DNA of 49,387 nucleotides. Source: an uncultured Verrucomicrobiales bacterium (GTDB lineage: Bacteria > Verrucomicrobiota > Verrucomicrobiia > Verrucomicrobiales > Akkermansiaceae). The stretch is from NCBI GenBank assembly GCA_947039485.1, contig CAMQZC010000020.1, positions 1 through 49,387 on the forward strand. The letters are read 5' to 3'. Made by a program: the position numbers and the translations under genes. The notes under the pieces are model-generated. The model did not search any database and was not told the origin of the DNA. It was given only the letters and a program-made list of their open reading frames with translations. Of this stretch, positions 23,979 to 32,062 are shown one piece after another (the stretch's first letter is position 1; every line of letters begins with the position of its first letter).

Positions 23979-26273
23979 ATGAATGCTCTCTTCTTCATTA
24001 TCTTAATTATACTCTTAGTAATGATATACTGTTGCCTGCTCGGCCTCCGTAATCTCAGGGAAGATGTGCAGAAACTATCAATGAAGATCAAGACCTCGAC
24101 TAGCACCAGATCGCAAAAAACTCTAGCCCCTAGCCTCCAAAATCTCAGGATTGATGAGCCGCAACGCTCAACGAAGATTGAGACCGCAACTAGCCGCAAA
24201 CCGCAAGAAGCTCTAGCCCCATGCCCCCATATACCGAGCCTACCCTTGATACAAGTCCACGAGTGCATCTCGAAGCCAGCGCCGAGTGCCTGCACGCAGA
24301 CACGACAGCCAGCACATGCGTCACCCTCCGCGAGCACCTGCCCCATTTCGCCTGCTAACACGAGCGTAAAACCGTGCCCAACCGCCCAGCCTACCACTAA
24401 GTCAAAGAAGACAGTGGAGCCCAAGGGCTCGGATCTATTCGACTTTGAGAAGCTCATGCTGGGCAATATCTTCAACAAACTTGGCGCACTCGCCCTCATC
24501 ATTGGATTAGCTATCTTCATCATGTTGCTCTCACCCATGATCGTATTCACACCGCTGCGTCAGGTCATCTTGGTCTACTTGCTTGGATTTGGTCTCTGCA
24601 TCACCTCTTGGAAGATTCATAGCAAGGATATGAAAAGCTTTGCTGAGGTGCTTATGGGGACGGGCTTTGCCATCTTCTTTGTAGCCACCTATGGGGCGAC
24701 GAGCTATTACCTTCTCATGCCTGAGCTAGTCGCGATCATCACAGGAGCGCTGCTAGTGATTGCCTCCTACCTCATCTCGCTGCGCTACAAGAACTTCTCG
24801 ACCATGGCAATTGGCATGCTCGCCGCCTACATCAACCCCATCATCATCGCGCCTCAGCAGTCCATAGAGATGCTCTTTGGATACTTCATCTTTATCAATG
24901 CGATTACGGCGGCCTATACATTAAAGAATGACAGCAAGTATATTCTCAATATCATTAACCTGCTAGCAACGACTCTCTATGTTGTTGTCTTTGCAAGCTA
25001 CAGTGGCTTGGATATTAGCTACATCTTCCCAGCTCTCCTCTGGGGACTCTATACAGGCTATGATTTCCTGAGCAAGAAAGCCTGCTACAAAATTCACAAC
25101 TGGGCACTCGCAATCCTCAATTACCTCGTACTCATCTACTTCACCATTGATATCTTTGGCTACGTCGCAGAGCAACAATTGCGTCTCTCCCTCATCATCT
25201 CGGCAGTCGGAGCTCTCTATATCCTGCTCGCCTATCTCAATAGGACAAAGGATGCAATCATGTCCGCCCTCCATGCCTCTAGCGGCATCCTTGCGCTGAT
25301 TTTTGCCACCAGCCTCATTGAGCATGACAGCCTGCGCATCATCTTATGGGCTCTGCAGGGGCTGAGCTGTGCGCTACTTGTTTGGCGTTGGAAGATTAGC
25401 TACTTGGTCTACTGGTCATTAACAATCATGCTACTCGCCAGTGTTGCCGCTCTGCTCCATATCAATCAGAGCTCTGAGCTCATCCCCCTATGGAATCTGC
25501 GTACACTGGAATTAGGGCTGGTAGCCATCAGCGGCTTTGCCTGCTCACTGCTACTGCTCAAGGCCAATATCAACATCTCAAGATTATTACTCCTTGCCTC
25601 CATCGTGATGAGCTACATCCTCATCGTCTGCGAGATCAACGCAGGCGTAGCAGCGAGCAACATCATCTCAGGGGTCAATTTGGCGATGCTCTATACGCTC
25701 ATTGCACTCAGCTTTGCGCTACTCTCGCTCAAACTCTACAAGGGAACAGAATTCCTTCTTTTTGCCATAGCTGGCTACGCTGTACTGGCAATTAGCTATT
25801 TTGCGTTGATCTTCTACAGTTGCTCGGCTTTGGCGATGATGCCCATCCTCAACTTTGGATTTATAGCCTTTGCGATTGCAATTTTCGGTGCTTGGCAGCA
25901 GAGCCGTACGCTACCCACCGATGCGGCTATGTTCTTTAAGATTACCTGCATTGCATTGGGCTTTGCCCTGACGCATAAGGAGTGCCACAACATCTGCCAG
26001 AACTTGGAGCCTCAGACCCAAGCAATCTGTAGCTCAATTTCATGGATTGTCTATTCTGCAGCACTCATGACAATGGGTATCATCAAGGGTAGCAGCCTGC
26101 TCAAGATATCAGGTATCATTCTCATCATCATTGCCTCGGCAAAGATAATCTTCATCGACTTGTCTGAGACAGAGCCCCTATTGAGAACCATCGCCTTCCT
26201 GCTGCTTGGCTCGGTGATGATGCTGCTCTCTTACTTCTACACCAAGAAGCTCAAGGATGAGCCTAAAAAATAA
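23979..26273 (+). CDS. DUF2339 polytopic membrane protein
   Basis: 764 aa. An N-terminal helix (residues 4-22) is followed by a polar, Pro/Thr/Lys-rich linker (about 23-145) that contains an internal duplication of about 30 residues (N-L-R-E-D-V-Q-K ... L-A-P-S and N-L-R-I-D-E-P-Q ... L-A-P-C). After the conserved entry motif G-N-I-F-N-K-L-G-A-L-A-L-I-I-G about twenty hydrophobic helices run to the C-terminus, ending in a Lys-rich tail. This layout (anchor, linker, N-K-I/L-G then many helices) is typical of DUF2339. The role of the family is unknown. It is monocistronic, with a terminator shared with the convergent DUF4234 gene. Confidence 0.8.
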   Translation: MNALFFIILIILLVMIYCCLLGLRNLREDVQKLSMKIKTSTSTRSQKTLAPSLQNLRIDEPQRSTKIETATSRKPQEALAPCPHIPSLPLIQVHECISKPAPSACTQTRQPAHASPSASTCPISPANTSVKPCPTAQPTTKSKKTVEPKGSDLFDFEKLMLGNIFNKLGALALIIGLAIFIMLLSPMIVFTPLRQVILVYLLGFGLCITSWKIHSKDMKSFAEVLMGTGFAIFFVATYGATSYYLLMPELVAIITGALLVIASYLISLRYKNFSTMAIGMLAAYINPIIIAPQQSIEMLFGYFIFINAITAAYTLKNDSKYILNIINLLATTLYVVVFASYSGLDISYIFPALLWGLYTGYDFLSKKACYKIHNWALAILNYLVLIYFTIDIFGYVAEQQLRLSLIISAVGALYILLAYLNRTKDAIMSALHASSGILALIFATSLIEHDSLRIILWALQGLSCALLVWRWKISYLVYWSLTIMLLASVAALLHINQSSELIPLWNLRTLELGLVAISGFACSLLLLKANINISRLLLLASIVMSYILIVCEINAGVAASNIISGVNLAMLYTLIALSFALLSLKLYKGTEFLLFAIAGYAVLAISYFALIFYSCSALAMMPILNFGFIAFAIAIFGAWQQSRTLPTDAAMFFKITCIALGFALTHKECHNICQNLEPQTQAICSSISWIVYSAALMTMGIIKGSSLLKISGIILIIIASAKIIFIDLSETEPLLRTIAFLLLGSVMMLLSYFYTKKLKDEPKK

Positions 26274-26290
26274 GACTCATTGACAAAAAG

Positions 26291-26327
26291 AAAGAGAGCT
26301 GCTTTAAAAGCAGCTCTCTTTTTTAGT
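26291..26327. terminator. Bidirectional terminator between DUF2339 and DUF4234 genes
   Basis: AAAGAGAGCTGC pairs with GCAGCTCTCTTT and is flanked by A and T runs. The same hairpin is duplicated at 26805-26842 after the second DUF4234 gene. Confidence 0.85.
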
Positions 26328-26346
26328 AAAATTGTAAGATGAAATC

Positions 26347-26676
26347 TTAGCGATTGGCATTATAGCGATTGATGTCATTTTGCATGATGCAGTAGTTCAC
26401 GAGCCCTAAACAAAAGAGGTTAAGGATGATAAAGAGCACACCATTATCGCTGCCACCGTTGACCTTCGCGAGGGTCTTACCAGCCATGTATTGCCAGTAG
26501 AGCATGTAGATGCCACAGGTCAGGAAGCTGAAGAGAAGAACCATCCAGCCGCCAGGAGCGCTTTCGTTAGAATCAATGACGTTAATTTCATCAACCATAG
26601 ATACTAACCAGAAAATTCCGTAAATACCGCAAGTTAAGAAAGATAAAATAAGACAAGTGACAATGTTTTTTTGCAT
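26347..26676 (-). CDS. DUF4234-type small membrane protein, copy a
   Basis: 109 aa from the ATG at 26676; an upstream in-frame start at 26709 would lie inside the promoter. Two repeated motifs, F-L-T-C-G-I-Y-G-I-F-W near residue 13 and F-L-T-C-G-I-Y-M-L-Y-W near 48, each begin a membrane helix, and a third helix (V-L-F-I-I-L-N-L-F-C-L-G-L-V) precedes the end Q-N-D-I-N-R-Y-N. The T-C-G-I-Y-x-x-x-W repeat is characteristic of DUF4234. Function unknown. Paralogue of the next gene, sharing promoter and terminator. Confidence 0.78.
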   Translation of the reverse strand: MQKNIVTCLILSFLTCGIYGIFWLVSMVDEINVIDSNESAPGGWMVLLFSFLTCGIYMLYWQYMAGKTLAKVNGGSDNGVLFIILNLFCLGLVNYCIMQNDINRYNANR

Positions 26677-26708
26677 AATAGTGGAGTAAGCCTTAATAGC
26701 CAAAATCA

Positions 26709-26737
26709 AAATTATCAGAACGCGTTATACTTGTCAA
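26709..26737 (-). promoter_or_regulatory. Promoter of DUF4234 copy a
   Basis: Perfect TTGACA, 17-nt spacer and TAATTT on the minus strand. The spacer includes ATAACGCGTT, also found in copy b. Predicted leader about 26 nt. Confidence 0.75.
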
Positions 26738-26760
26738 TATTATAATATAGAGCTAATACT

Positions 26761-26802
26761 TTATAAATTGCGATATATCACCCATATAGCCAAATGGATG
26801 AC
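26761..26802 (-). pseudogene. Remnant of the 3' end of the DUF2752 gene
   Basis: Fourteen codons on the minus strand read V-I-H-L-A-I-W-V-I-Y-R-N-L-stop, matching V-I-Y-L-I-I-W-G-I-Y-R-N-F-L-stop at the end of the DUF2752 gene (27276-27662). It sits upstream of DUF4234 copy a, exactly where the intact DUF2752 gene sits relative to copy b, and marks the edge of the duplicated unit. Confidence 0.7.
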
Positions 26803-26804
26803 GC

Positions 26805-26842
26805 AAAAAAAGAGAGCTGCTTTAAAGCAGCTCTCTTTTTTT
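26805..26842 (-). terminator. Terminator of DUF4234 copy b
   Basis: AAAGAGAGCTGC / GCAGCTCTCTTT stem with A and T runs; a duplicate of the hairpin at 26291. Confidence 0.85.
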
Positions 26843-26863
26843 GCAAAACTGTAAGATTAGCTC

Positions 26864-27193
26864 TTAGCGATTAGCATAGTAGCAATTGAGGTCATTTTGC
26901 ATGATACAGAAGTTCACTAGACCGAAACTAAAGATGGAAAGGACGATGAAGAGCACACCATTATCGCTACCGCCGTTGACCTTTGCAAGGGGCTTAGCAG
27001 CTTTGTATTCCCAAAAAAGCCCGTAGATGCCGCAGGTCAGCAACGTGAGGAGGACAACCATCCAACCGCCGAGGTCATCTTCTTGAGGATCAATAGCATT
27101 AATTTCATCAACTAAAGACACCTTCCAAAAAACGCCGTAAATACCGCAAGTTAAGAAAAATAAGATAAGAGAGACAACAATGTTTTTTTGCAT
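26864..27193 (-). CDS. DUF4234-type small membrane protein, copy b
   Basis: 109 aa, same length as copy a and closely similar: F-L-T-C-G-I-Y-G-V-F-W, L-L-T-C-G-I-Y-G-L-F-W and the C-terminal I-M-Q-N-D-L-N-C-Y-Y-A-N-R. Three predicted membrane helices. The ATG at 27193 is chosen because the promoter lies between it and an upstream in-frame GTG (27238). It follows the DUF2752 gene on the same strand; small DUF2752, DUF4234 and TM2 membrane proteins are all present in this window, which hints at a shared but unknown envelope role. Confidence 0.78.
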   Translation of the reverse strand: MQKNIVVSLILFFLTCGIYGVFWKVSLVDEINAIDPQEDDLGGWMVVLLTLLTCGIYGLFWEYKAAKPLAKVNGGSDNGVLFIVLSIFSFGLVNFCIMQNDLNCYYANR

Positions 27194-27225
27194 AAGTGTG
27201 AGATTAGCTTTAATAGCAGGAGTTA

Positions 27226-27254
27226 AAATTACCAGCACGCGTTATATTTGTCAA
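27226..27254 (-). promoter_or_regulatory. Promoter of DUF4234 copy b
   Basis: TTGACA, 17-nt spacer, TAATTT on the minus strand, same as in copy a. Predicted leader about 26 nt. Confidence 0.75.
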
Positions 27255-27275
27255 CTTATAATTTAAATCTGATAT

Positions 27276-27662
27276 TTATAGAAAATTGCGATAAATTCCC
27301 CATATAATCAAATAAATAACGCAGAAAATTGCTAAGATTTGCCATTTTTTGCTATTCTTAAATGGAGCATTATTCAACCAACAAATCCACTCTTGGATAA
27401 GGATATAGAGAATAATTGGACTGATATAAAAAAGCCCCTTATTGAGGTAATAAGCCTGCTCAATGTCGCCTTGGAGAAGCGCAGTACACATGCTGCTAAT
27501 ACCACAACTAGGACATAGAAATCCTGTAATGAGACGAAAGAAACAAGGGATACCGATATGAAAATAGGAACGGACGAGCGCATAGAGCAGCAGAACAAGC
27601 AGAGCAAGGAGGCTGATGCCGAGGCGTTTTCTAGTGATGCTGTTCGTGGGGTCAATGAGCAT
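27276..27662 (-). CDS. DUF2752 membrane protein
   Basis: 128 aa from the ATG at 27662 (a TTG six codons upstream is possible). The DUF2752 signature is clear: C-F-F-R-L-I-T-G-F-L-C-P-S-C-G-I-S-S near residue 40, then L-L-Q-G-D-I-E-Q-A-Y-Y-L-N near 65. Membrane helices lie at about 14-34, 77-92 and 105-125. The C-P-x-C-G pair could bind metal or form a disulfide. Function unknown. Its 3' end was copied into the DUF4234 duplication (26761-26802). Confidence 0.82.
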   Translation of the reverse strand: MLIDPTNSITRKRLGISLLALLVLLLYALVRSYFHIGIPCFFRLITGFLCPSCGISSMCTALLQGDIEQAYYLNKGLFYISPIILYILIQEWICWLNNAPFKNSKKWQILAIFCVIYLIIWGIYRNFL

Positions 27663-27733
27663 GGCTTTATCTGAAGCCAATTATAGGATATTACTCCTAA
27701 ATTACTAGTCTAAAATACTCATTGTATTTTACA

Positions 27734-27762
27734 TTGCCTTATACTCCTCGAGGGTTTACAAT
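27734..27762 (+). promoter_or_regulatory. Promoter of the GNAT gene at 27772, leaderless spacing
   Basis: TTGCCT (27734-27739), 17-nt spacer, TACAAT (27757-27762), ending 9 nt before the ATG. Confidence 0.55.
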
Positions 27763-27771
27763 GACCGACAG

Positions 27772-28260
27772 ATGAATACCGCCCCAACTATCAGAGCCGC
27801 TAAAGAAGAGGACTGCTCGCTCGTCCTTCATTTTATCAAGCAAATTGCCGCCTATGAGAATATGTCGGATGATGTGATTGCTAGCGAGCAATTGCTGCAT
27901 GAGTACCTCTTTGTCAAGCAGCGTGCTGAGGTCATCTTTGTGATGGAGGAGGGTAAGGAAGTAGGATTTGCTCTCTTCTTCTATAACTTCTCTACCTTCT
28001 TAGGACGCTCCGGGATGTATCTAGAGGATTTGTATGTTGAGGAGGCTTACCGAGGCCGAGGTTATGGCAAGGCTCTGCTCCAAGAGTTGGCACGCCTCGC
28101 AATTGAGCGCCAATGTGGGCGCCTTGAGTGGTGCTGCCTCAACTGGAATCAACCCAGCATCGACTTTTACCTCTCCTTGGGAGCAGAACCCATGTCGGAG
28201 TGGACAACCTATCGCCTCTCAGGAACAAATCTCAGTGCTTTAGCTCAATCCCAGCAATGA
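27772..28260 (+). CDS. GNAT acetyltransferase resembling diamine (spermidine/spermine) N-acetyltransferases
   Basis: 162 aa, full length for the SAT-like branch. Visible family blocks: I-R-A-A-K-E-E-D at the start, G-F-A-L-F-F-Y-N-F-S-T-F-L-G-R near residue 63, Y-L-E-D-L-Y-V then the acetyl-CoA loop R-G-R-G-Y-G-K-A near 95, E-W-C-C-L-N-W-N-Q-P near 122 and L-G-A-E-P-M-S-E-W-T-T-Y-R near 140. These match the SAT1/SAT2 pattern closely. Probable reaction: acetyl-CoA-dependent N-acetylation of a polyamine or thialysine-type amine in the cytosol. A 20-codon frame overlaps its stop by ATGA. Confidence 0.85.
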   Translation: MNTAPTIRAAKEEDCSLVLHFIKQIAAYENMSDDVIASEQLLHEYLFVKQRAEVIFVMEEGKEVGFALFFYNFSTFLGRSGMYLEDLYVEEAYRGRGYGKALLQELARLAIERQCGRLEWCCLNWNQPSIDFYLSLGAEPMSEWTTYRLSGTNLSALAQSQQ

Positions 28261-28316
28261 AATCAATCATCCTTGCCCTACTCTCTCTGCTGGCTATGCC
28301 CCCGCGCCTGAGCTAA
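28257..28316 (+). pseudogene. Possible gene remnant: a bare signal peptide
   Basis: An ATG overlapping the GNAT stop (ATGA) encodes M-K-S-I-I-L-A-L-L-S-L-L-A-M-P-P and stops after 19 residues. It looks like the start of an exported protein with nothing behind it: either the relic of a deleted gene or chance. No homologous continuation is visible in other frames. Confidence 0.3.
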
Positions 28317-28395
28317 AATGAGCGGAGAGCGACAGGATGATGATTTCTTGCTGGGCAATGCCAGATTTACAAACTTAAACAAGGCAACTGATACC

Positions 28396-29559
28396 ATGAC
28401 AACAAAGCAAAACAAAATATTAATAGTTGGAGCCGGTTTATCTGGCAGCGTTCTTGCGAGACAGCTTGCTGAAGCTAACCTCAGTTGTGTTGTCATTGAT
28501 CGACGCGAGAATATAGCTGGAATGTGCTATTCATCCAGAGACGAGGAGACAGGTATTGATGTCCATCGCTTTGGGCCCCATATTTTTCACACGAGTAATG
28601 AGCGTGTTTGGTCTTTTGTCAACCGCTTCGATCATTGGGCTCCATGGGTTAACCAAATTAAGGCTAACAATGCAAAGGGGGTTTTCTCCATGCCTATTAA
28701 TTTGCAAACAATCAATCAACTCTTCGGTGCTAATATGAACCCCATGCAGGCAAAAGAGTTTATTAAGAGCAAGCAAGATAAAAGCATTATCGAGCCAAAA
28801 AATGCAGAGGAGCAACTCCTTCGCTTTGTCGGTTCAGATATTTATGAGACCTTCTTCCGCGATTATAGCACCAAGCAATGGGGAGTCAGTCCTCGTGAGC
28901 TGAGTGCTGATATCATTAAACGTATTCCTGTACGCTTTAATTATAGTGACAACTATTATTTTGATAAGTATCAGGGCTTCCCCATGAGTGGGTATACACA
29001 GTGGGTTGCTAATATGTTGAAGCATGAACTCATTGAATTGCGCCTGCAAACAGCGTACGACCCATCAATGAAAGATGAGTACGCGCATGTATTCTACTCT
29101 GGGCCGCTTGATGAATATTTTGAATACTCAGAAGGAGACTTGAGCTATCGTACCGTCGATTTCAAATACGAGCGAGGCATGGGCGATCTGCAAGGCTGCG
29201 GCTGTATGAACTACACAGATATGAGTGTACCTTATACACGCGCGCATGAGCATAAATACTTCTCCCCATGGGAGAGTCATGAAAAAAGTGTACTTTTATA
29301 TGAATACAGTCGCGAAGCAAGCCGCGATGACGACCGATTCTATCCTAAGCGTATGCCTGAGGATATGCTTAGGCTTACTCAGTATATGAAGCTGGCTGAA
29401 AAGGAGGAAAAAACCTCCTTTATTGGGCGCCTTGGCTGCTATCGCTACCTTGACATGCACCATGTCATCGCCATCTCTCTGGACTACGCACAAGCGTATC
29501 TGTCATGGAGGGACGGCTCTAGCACACCCTTATCAAAGTGGGCTACCAGCCCATGCTAA
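28396..29559 (+). CDS. glf: UDP-galactopyranose mutase
   Basis: 387 aa from the ATG at 28396; an upstream in-frame ATG (28318) adds 26 unrelated residues. N-terminal FAD-binding loop V-G-A-G-L-S-G-S-V-L-A near residue 10, then D-R-R-E-N-I-A-G-M-C-Y and F-G-P-H-I-F-H-T-S-N near 58, the Glf substrate motif. R-D-Y-S-T-K-Q-W-G near 158, R-I-P-V-R near 178, F-Y-S-G-P-L-D-E-Y-F near 235 and a C-terminal G-R-L-G-C-Y-R-Y-L-D-M-H with the usual catalytic-region arginine. It interconverts UDP-galactopyranose and UDP-galactofuranose for surface polysaccharide. No galactofuranosyltransferase is adjacent; the glycan genes at 34-40 kb are the nearest. Terminator downstream. Confidence 0.95.
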   Translation: MTTKQNKILIVGAGLSGSVLARQLAEANLSCVVIDRRENIAGMCYSSRDEETGIDVHRFGPHIFHTSNERVWSFVNRFDHWAPWVNQIKANNAKGVFSMPINLQTINQLFGANMNPMQAKEFIKSKQDKSIIEPKNAEEQLLRFVGSDIYETFFRDYSTKQWGVSPRELSADIIKRIPVRFNYSDNYYFDKYQGFPMSGYTQWVANMLKHELIELRLQTAYDPSMKDEYAHVFYSGPLDEYFEYSEGDLSYRTVDFKYERGMGDLQGCGCMNYTDMSVPYTRAHEHKYFSPWESHEKSVLLYEYSREASRDDDRFYPKRMPEDMLRLTQYMKLAEKEEKTSFIGRLGCYRYLDMHHVIAISLDYAQAYLSWRDGSSTPLSKWATSPC

Positions 29560-29583
29560 GCTGAGAACTAGATTATTGTATCG

Positions 29584-29622
29584 ATAAGGCAAGGGCTACA
29601 TGCTCCTTGCCTTATTTTATTA
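29584..29622 (+). terminator. Terminator of glf
   Basis: ATAAGGCAAGG (29584-29594) pairs with CCTTGCCTTAT (29605-29615), followed by a T-rich stretch. Confidence 0.75.
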
Positions 29623-29628
29623 ATAGCT

Positions 29629-30048
29629 TTACTTCCCCTTGTAGTCGATACGTACAGGGAGGCTATCCATGTCAAGGCCAGCGGCAGTGAGCTTATCCAT
29701 GACCTCGATGAGCTTGCCCATAGCGGCCTCTTGAGCGGAGCTGAGCTGGATGCTGACATCGGGATTGCTCGCTTTGAGCTCCTTGATGCGCTCTCCGAGC
29801 TCGTCGATATTCAGCAGCTTGCCACCGAGAGCAAGTTGTCCATTGGAGGCAATCTCGAGTAGCACGCTCTCCTTATCGCCCTTGACCCCGGCGATGCTTT
29901 GGGTCTGGGGGACATCGAGATTGAGTACAGAGACCTGCTGCTTGAACTCGGTGTTCACGATGAAGAAGATGATCAAAATCGTCAGGACATCGAGCATCGG
30001 CACGATGGGAATGCCCTCTTTTCCGTACTTGCGGCTATAGATTTTCAT
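29629..30048 (-). CDS. exbD: ExbD-type biopolymer transport protein
   Basis: 139 aa from the ATG at 30048. A short cytoplasmic N-terminus is followed by one helix bearing the family motif I-V-P-M-L-D-V-L-T-I-L-I-I-F-F near residue 15, whose Asp is the proton-carrying residue of ExbD/TolR. The periplasmic rest has L-D-V-P and a C-terminal L-D-S-L-P-V-R-I. It works with ExbB to drive TonB from the proton gradient. It starts 4 nt after the exbB stop, the last gene of the tonB-exbB-exbD operon. Confidence 0.9.
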   Translation of the reverse strand: MKIYSRKYGKEGIPIVPMLDVLTILIIFFIVNTEFKQQVSVLNLDVPQTQSIAGVKGDKESVLLEIASNGQLALGGKLLNIDELGERIKELKASNPDVSIQLSSAQEAAMGKLIEVMDKLTAAGLDMDSLPVRIDYKGK

Positions 30049-30052
30049 GAGC

Positions 30053-30658
30053 TTACAGGCTGCTGCGCTTGGCAATGATGTCGGTAAATAGAGCAATGAT
30101 GCGTGTGGCGCGCTGCTCTAAGCTGCGCTCAAAGATTGTCAAGGCAATGATACCAGGCACAGCGATAGCGATGCCAAAGATGGTGGTGTAGAGCGCCTTG
30201 GAGATACCCATGGCAATGCCCATCTGCGCATCTGCTGAGCCAAAGACACCAAAGATGTCCACCAGACCCCATGCGGTACCAAGGATGCCAAGCATGGGTG
30301 AGATGTTACTAATGAGACTGATGAGTGCTAGACCTGCGCGCTCGCGGTCAATGTAGAGACTCAGGTGTGCCTCGACTTGCTTGTCTAGGGCTTGGTTATC
30401 CTTGTTTTCGATGAGGAAGCGTAGCTCCTTAGCGATGGGCTTGTGGCTCTGCATCACCTGCGCGCGAAAGGCGGCAATTGACTCTGCATTCCCCTCGCGT
30501 GCGCGCTGCCAGAGAGGGAGAAAGTGGGTGAAATCACGCGTTGAGCTGCGGTTAATGAGGTGGTAAAGGATGGCCGCGAGCAAGAAAATCGAGCAGCAGA
30601 GGAGGGGGTAGCCAAAGGGGTAGCAGGCGTCGAGGAATTGGATAAATTGCTGTTGCAT
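30053..30658 (-). CDS. exbB: ExbB-type (MotA/TolQ/ExbB) proton channel protein
   Basis: 201 aa. One N-terminal helix (about residues 17-37), a cytoplasmic segment, then the characteristic pair of helices around residues 108-135 (S-N-I-S-P-M-L-G-I-L-G-T-A-W-G-L) and 148-175 (A-L-Y-T-T-I-F-G-I-A-I-A-V-P). These match the conserved ExbB/TolQ core. It forms the inner-membrane channel that powers TonB. It lies 39 nt after tonB and 4 nt before exbD. Confidence 0.92.
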   Translation of the reverse strand: MQQQFIQFLDACYPFGYPLLCCSIFLLAAILYHLINRSSTRDFTHFLPLWQRAREGNAESIAAFRAQVMQSHKPIAKELRFLIENKDNQALDKQVEAHLSLYIDRERAGLALISLISNISPMLGILGTAWGLVDIFGVFGSADAQMGIAMGISKALYTTIFGIAIAVPGIIALTIFERSLEQRATRIIALFTDIIAKRSSL

Positions 30659-30697
30659 AGTGATTATTCTGTGGTGTTTTGTAAATTATGAGGGTTG

Positions 30698-31888
30698 TTA
30701 GTCAAAGAAAAACTCGTAAATGAGATCAATTTTATCACCCACCATATCGGCGCGTACCTCAGCGGGGATGGGGGGTATGGAGGCTTGGCGAATGGCCTTG
30801 AGGGTGAAGGATTGCTGGGAGAGACTGGCACCGCGGCGGCGCATAATCTCCATATCGGTAATCTGTCCGCGCTCATTGATGATGAGTCGGATGGCGATAC
30901 TACCGGGCACGATGTCACCGCGATGCTCATCGCAGGCGGCGTACCAGTAGTAGGAGACGCGGCGATAGATGAGCGCCTCATAGCGTCCGCGTGCGGTGGC
31001 GGAGACATTGAGCGAGGACTTGCTGCCAAAGACAAATCGCCCCAGTTGGCGACTGCGTCGCTCGCTTGTGCGCATGCCGGGCTGAGATGAGGGGGCAAAG
31101 CTGGGGTCGTAGAGGGGGCGCTTGGCTTGGGGGCGCGCTGGAGTTTGCGGCAACGGCTGAGACTGGACCATTTTGAGCGGCAGAGGGCGGCTTTCCACAG
31201 CCTTGAGCGGGTCTTTGGAGAGGAGTAAATCACCGTCACTAGACTCTAAGTAGGGGTTGCTTGCCTTGATGCGCTTCTCCTGCTTGGGTTGCTCGCTAAT
31301 TTCCCCGTCCTTGTCTCGCTCTGCATCCTTATCAGGACTAGTAGGTCGGATGGGCTGAGCTTGTTGTTGTGGTAGAGGCTGGGCAGGGGGGCTTGCCTGC
31401 TGGGGCTGAGAGGCTGGTTGAGCTGGTTGAGGAGCTTTCCCCTTGCGTCCTTCGTTCTCAAGGGGGCCATCTTCGTGCTCTTGATCAAAGGTGACAAGCT
31501 CATCCTTCTCCACCCCCTTGCTGCTGTTAGGGGCATTCTCGCCATCTGTCTTGTCGGGCTGATCAGACTCACCGCTGATGCGGCTGTTGCGCGCACCTAT
31601 ATAATCAGGCTCCTCGGGGCGCTTCTCTAGGAGGTCAGGATTAGTCTTGGCAAATTGGGGCTCCTTCTCAGGCTCATCGGGCTGCTCAGGCTTGGCATCT
31701 TTCGACTTGGGCTCCTCACGGACAATGCGGATTTGGCGGCTCAGCTTCGTCTTCTCTTGCGCAGCTGCATCACGCTTATGCACGAGATTAGCAGGGAGGA
31801 GAAAAATGAGCGCAACATGGAGAATCAACGAGAGCAGCAGGCATATTATCAGCCGCTTCTTATTCATTAACTCCTCATCCTCAAACAT
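30698..31888 (-). CDS. tonB: TonB-type energy transducer
   Basis: 396 aa. One N-terminal helix (about residues 11-30), a long Pro/Gln/Lys/Glu-rich periplasmic spacer (about 50-290; several A-Q-P, P-Q-Q and P-A-Q runs) and a C-terminal TonB domain (about 310-396) with G-S-I-A-I-R-L-I-I-N-E-R-G-Q-I and A-I-R-Q-A-S-I-P-P-I-P. It couples ExbB/ExbD energy to outer-membrane receptors; no TonB-dependent receptor is in the window. Two starts are possible: ATG 31888, with TAGATT ending 6 nt before it, or ATG 31867, preceded by GAGGAG, one of the few Shine-Dalgarno-like sites here (389 aa, better N-terminus). Confidence 0.88.
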   Translation of the reverse strand: MFEDEELMNKKRLIICLLLSLILHVALIFLLPANLVHKRDAAAQEKTKLSRQIRIVREEPKSKDAKPEQPDEPEKEPQFAKTNPDLLEKRPEEPDYIGARNSRISGESDQPDKTDGENAPNSSKGVEKDELVTFDQEHEDGPLENEGRKGKAPQPAQPASQPQQASPPAQPLPQQQAQPIRPTSPDKDAERDKDGEISEQPKQEKRIKASNPYLESSDGDLLLSKDPLKAVESRPLPLKMVQSQPLPQTPARPQAKRPLYDPSFAPSSQPGMRTSERRSRQLGRFVFGSKSSLNVSATARGRYEALIYRRVSYYWYAACDEHRGDIVPGSIAIRLIINERGQITDMEIMRRRGASLSQQSFTLKAIRQASIPPIPAEVRADMVGDKIDLIYEFFFD

Positions 31889-32003
31889 ACTACAAATCTA
31901 TTTAATATCAAATTGAGATATAATGCAAGACTCCGCTGTGTCAGGGCTTATAAAACTTATTAACATTTTACAGGAGCCTTATTAACAAAGTTATTCGCAG
32001 CGC

Positions 32004-32036
32004 TAAAAAAGGCTAGCTCCTGACATGGAGCTAGCC
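32004..32036 (-). terminator. Terminator of the thiE-thi4 operon
   Basis: Perfect GGCTAGCTCC / GGAGCTAGCC stem with a 6-nt loop, followed on the minus strand by TTTTTT. Confidence 0.92.
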
Positions 32037-32062
32037 TTGATTTAAGTGGTTGATATCTTGTC

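Noticed and set aside
28318..28395. 26-residue N-terminal extension of Glf
   Set aside because: The extra residues lack hydrophobic or family character; M-T-T-K-Q-N-K directly before the FAD loop is the normal Glf start.
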